Positions 62,197 to 64,000 of a stretch of DNA of 64,000 nt are shown in pieces. A program made the position numbers and the translations under genes. The stretch spans positions 1 to 64,000 of the forward strand of contig NZ_VOBN01000004.1 of NCBI RefSeq assembly GCF_008370045.1. Reading direction: 5' to 3'. The stretch comes from Pseudomonas sp. ANT_J12. Lineage in GTDB: Bacteria > Pseudomonadota > Gammaproteobacteria > Pseudomonadales > Pseudomonadaceae. Each line of letters opens with the position of its first letter. The stretch's first letter is position 1. The notes under the pieces were generated by a model, which saw only the letters and a list, made by a program, of their open reading frames with translations, made no database searches and was not told the DNA's origin.

Positions 62197-63237
62197 TTGA
62201 AAAATAGATATGACCGACTGCCTCAAGCAGGTGACATCGACAGAGAATCAGGCACTGAAACACTCTATTTATCACCAAAGCCAGTGCCAACCGGAGTGCA
62301 GCCTTTCAGTGCTCGCCAGCTACACCGCTATGCCGATGAAGTAGTCTTGGACTTTGCCGTTTCTAGAGGAAGCTTTGAGTTTATGACTCGAGCCGGAATC
62401 GGGGCGGTTATGTTCCTGTTGATTTTTCTGTTTTTCACAACGGGTTTCGGATCCTGGATAAGACGCGACATAGAACCTTTCTGGAGTAGCTGGCTGGATT
62501 TCTTTACAAGTATTGCCGTTTGGGGTTTTGTGGGAGCGCTGGCCACTCTCTACCTTTGCGTGTTTTTCTTTGCAATTCGTCGGGTTAGCAATCAACCTCC
62601 TGTACGCTTCAATCGTCAGCGTCGCGAGGTCGTCTTTGTTCCCAAAAAAGGCATGACCCCACGTTATGTACCGTGGGAGGAAGTCATTACGAGTGTCTCG
62701 ATCAGCAAATTGATCACTCAATATGCTGTCATTCCTGAATTCAAATTAATGATTGGGCTACGTGAGACGAAAAACGGCGATGTGCTTTGGATCAGTGTTC
62801 CAAGTGGAAATTTGAATCAGGCGATCGCTGAGTGGGAGGCAATCCGTGTCTATATGGAAGATGGACCGCAAGCCTTGCCCGAGGGGCAATCGGATGAATT
62901 CGAAGCCGGCTCGGTCGCCTACTTCCATATGTGTAGAAAAGGTTATCGCTCCCATCATTCATTGCTTCGATATGTCTTCGGCTTCTTGATAGTTCAGTTT
63001 TTCAGTGGCTGGACGATTCCTTGTTACCTTGCCGCCTGGATCAATAACCGCCCTAAAGCAGGCTTCCCAAGGGAGGTTCTGGAGTGGTCGCTACCGCGCC
63101 CTATTAAAGAACATGCAGTACCTGGCGAGGAACTGATTAAGGAAAGTGCTGAGATCCGAAAGGCATTTTTAGAAGGAAAGAACTTGCTGGACTACTTCAA
63201 GATTAAGCTTGGCGAGTCGAACAAAATACCTACATAA
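62197..63237 (+). CDS. Membrane protein, immunity-like family B, copy 2
   Basis: A 346-residue protein. A short N-terminal part (LPQAGDIDRESGTETLYLSP, like HRAGDIEWFPSGNTMYLAP in copy 1) precedes hydrophobic segments at about 65-85 and 105-130. RFNRQRREVVFVPKKGMTP near residue 140 is the shared motif. A further hydrophobic segment lies at about 265-290, and the end is NLLDYFKIKLGES. The only possible start is TTG 62197, because a stop lies 5 codons upstream and no ATG occurs before the conserved part. Its tail is duplicated just upstream as a remnant. Confidence 0.7.
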   Translation: MKNRYDRLPQAGDIDRESGTETLYLSPKPVPTGVQPFSARQLHRYADEVVLDFAVSRGSFEFMTRAGIGAVMFLLIFLFFTTGFGSWIRRDIEPFWSSWLDFFTSIAVWGFVGALATLYLCVFFFAIRRVSNQPPVRFNRQRREVVFVPKKGMTPRYVPWEEVITSVSISKLITQYAVIPEFKLMIGLRETKNGDVLWISVPSGNLNQAIAEWEAIRVYMEDGPQALPEGQSDEFEAGSVAYFHMCRKGYRSHHSLLRYVFGFLIVQFFSGWTIPCYLAAWINNRPKAGFPREVLEWSLPRPIKEHAVPGEELIKESAEIRKAFLEGKNLLDYFKIKLGESNKIPT

Positions 63238-63337
63238 AGCAGACAGATTTTTATCTGTGGCGGGGCTTCCCAGAGCCCCCTTCGACGCTAAACACACACG
63301 GCAAACCGGGAAGATTCCCCTGCAAGGAGCAGGACGC

Positions 63338-63421
63338 ATGTTGAACATATCCGTCCGGCCAAGTCACCTAAATCCAACCCGCTACGCGGCAATAGCCCGT
63401 GGGTGTTGCCCGCTACCGTGA
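63338..63421 (+). CDS. Possible 27-residue peptide
   Basis: ATG 63338 has AAGGAG 8 bases upstream and a 27-codon frame (MLNISVRPSHLNPTRYAAIA and on to C-C-P-L-P). It lies in the 481-base gap 63238-63718. The ribosome site is good but nothing else supports it. Confidence 0.2.
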   Translation: MLNISVRPSHLNPTRYAAIARGCCPLP

Positions 63422-63508
63422 ATCGGCGATTATTCAAACGCTCGCTGATGTGAGAACAGGGGATTTCAATGAATGTTGTGTCCTTTAGTCGACATATTCC
63501 ATTCCAGC

Positions 63509-63586
63509 TTTCGCCTGATCTTAAGCTATTTTGTCGCGACTGAAGAAGGTGCTGTATCGGCTAGCTCTAAAGCTACCAACGACTAG
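63509..63586 (+). pseudogene. Possible LysR-type N-terminal remnant
   Basis: A 25-codon frame reads F-R-L-I-L-S-Y-F-V-A-T-E-E-G-A-V-S-A-S-S before a stop. It looks like the first helix-turn-helix of LysR proteins. It has no proper start and no continuation. It marks the edge of the island. Confidence 0.3.
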
Positions 63587-63718
63587 ATAAAACGCAAGAT
63601 GGCCTCACTGTCCGCTTACTTCTGGATTAATATCGATACCGGACGGCCAAGGCGCACCGTTCACACCGCGCCGCGCCTAAAAGCGCGCATCTACTCAATG
63701 ACAGGGACGCAAGCACTC

Positions 63719-64000
63719 ATGCATTCAACCGACCTCCACGCTTCTTCCGCCACCGGCGAGCTGATCGCGACGTTCCGCCAGGGTAAGGCCTTTTTGATTT
63801 TCAACCTGATATTGGCCGCTGCGTTTTTGGGCCTCGCCGTGTTCGTCTTCTATCTGAGCACGATTTTGCCGATGGGCAATGACGGCCCGGTCAGTCTTCA
63901 GACGTCCCGAGGCATGACTCTCAATTTCGCCAGCACACACGTCATGTTTTATTTCACGACCGGTTTGTTGGCCATTGCGGGGCTGTGCATATTGGGTATC
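63719..64000 (+). CDS. Membrane protein, partial at the window end
   Basis: The first 94 residues of a gene that continues beyond the window. MHSTDLHASSATGELIATFR is followed by a hydrophobic segment (LIFNLILAAAFLGLAVFVFY), a short outer part, and a second hydrophobic segment (HVMFYFTTGLLAIAGLCIL). GC content is back at the chromosomal level, so it lies outside the effector island. The family is not recognised from this part. Confidence 0.65.
   Translation, partial: MHSTDLHASSATGELIATFRQGKAFLIFNLILAAAFLGLAVFVFYLSTILPMGNDGPVSLQTSRGMTLNFASTHVMFYFTTGLLAIAGLCILGI

Noticed and set aside
1-64000. tRNA or rRNA genes
   Set aside because: No tRNA-like cloverleaf end (GGTTCGA...CCA) or rRNA stretch was noticed on either strand when reading; this was not a computed scan.

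Overview
The window looks like a chromosomal segment of a Pseudomonas of the fluorescens group. The coding regions are GC-rich with Pseudomonas-like codon use. The dhcR-dhcA-dhcB-atoB order matches the P. aeruginosa carnitine locus. Three families of Pseudomonas-type REP palindromes sit at almost every gap between convergent or unrelated genes. No rRNA, tRNA or CRISPR array was seen.

Layout. 0.1-1.7 kb: an HvfB/HvfC (DUF692/DUF2063) peptide-modifying pair without a visible precursor. 2.1-4.1 kb: a methyltransferase and a Sir2 deacylase. 4.3-8.0 kb: dehydrocarnitine/acetoacetate CoA-transferase genes with their LysR regulator and a thiolase. 8.1-20.9 kb: ordinary housekeeping and accessory genes (NAD(P)-binding protein, LysR, MntH, DUF3833 and chalcone-isomerase-like proteins, an esterase, an aspartoacylase-like enzyme, an amino-acid binding protein, an amidotransferase, rhodanese, a GlxA-type regulator, CobF, a histidine phosphatase). 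21.3-28.6 kb: a one-directional cluster for an unknown amino acid or amine: RpiR regulator, cysteine hydrolase, glutamine-synthetase-like ligase, N-formylglutamate-type hydrolase, APC permease, and an AruF/AruG-like acyltransferase pair. Two of its genes carry apparent one-base frameshifts. 28.9-43.7 kb: oxaloacetate decarboxylase, a periplasmic M20 carboxypeptidase with a 205-bp tandem duplication at its 3' end, a MASE2-GGDEF cyclase, a Baeyer-Villiger-type monooxygenase with an alpha/beta hydrolase, glcDEF followed by hglS, and a DJ-1/old-yellow-enzyme/ArsR group.

43.7-63.2 kb is the most unusual part, an orphan type VI secretion effector island. A sigma-54-like promoter with three 18-bp palindromes upstream drives hcp, then vgrG, a DUF4123 adaptor, a 1266-residue VasX-like membrane toxin and its presumed immunity gene, coupled by overlapping start and stop codons. 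Downstream lies an AT-richer reservoir of pieces: a decayed second toxin C-terminus interrupted by an IS630-type element, a displaced toxin tail that still overlaps the start of an immunity-like gene, three families of paralogous membrane proteins (called A, B and C here), at least two C-terminal immunity remnants, and a gene fused from half of an A-family protein and an unrelated domain. Short repeats recur between the modules. This resembles toxin-tip displacement known from Rhs and contact-dependent inhibition loci, here around a VasX-type toxin. No T6SS structural genes are in the window, so the island must depend on an apparatus encoded elsewhere. Family names come from reading motifs; no database search was run.
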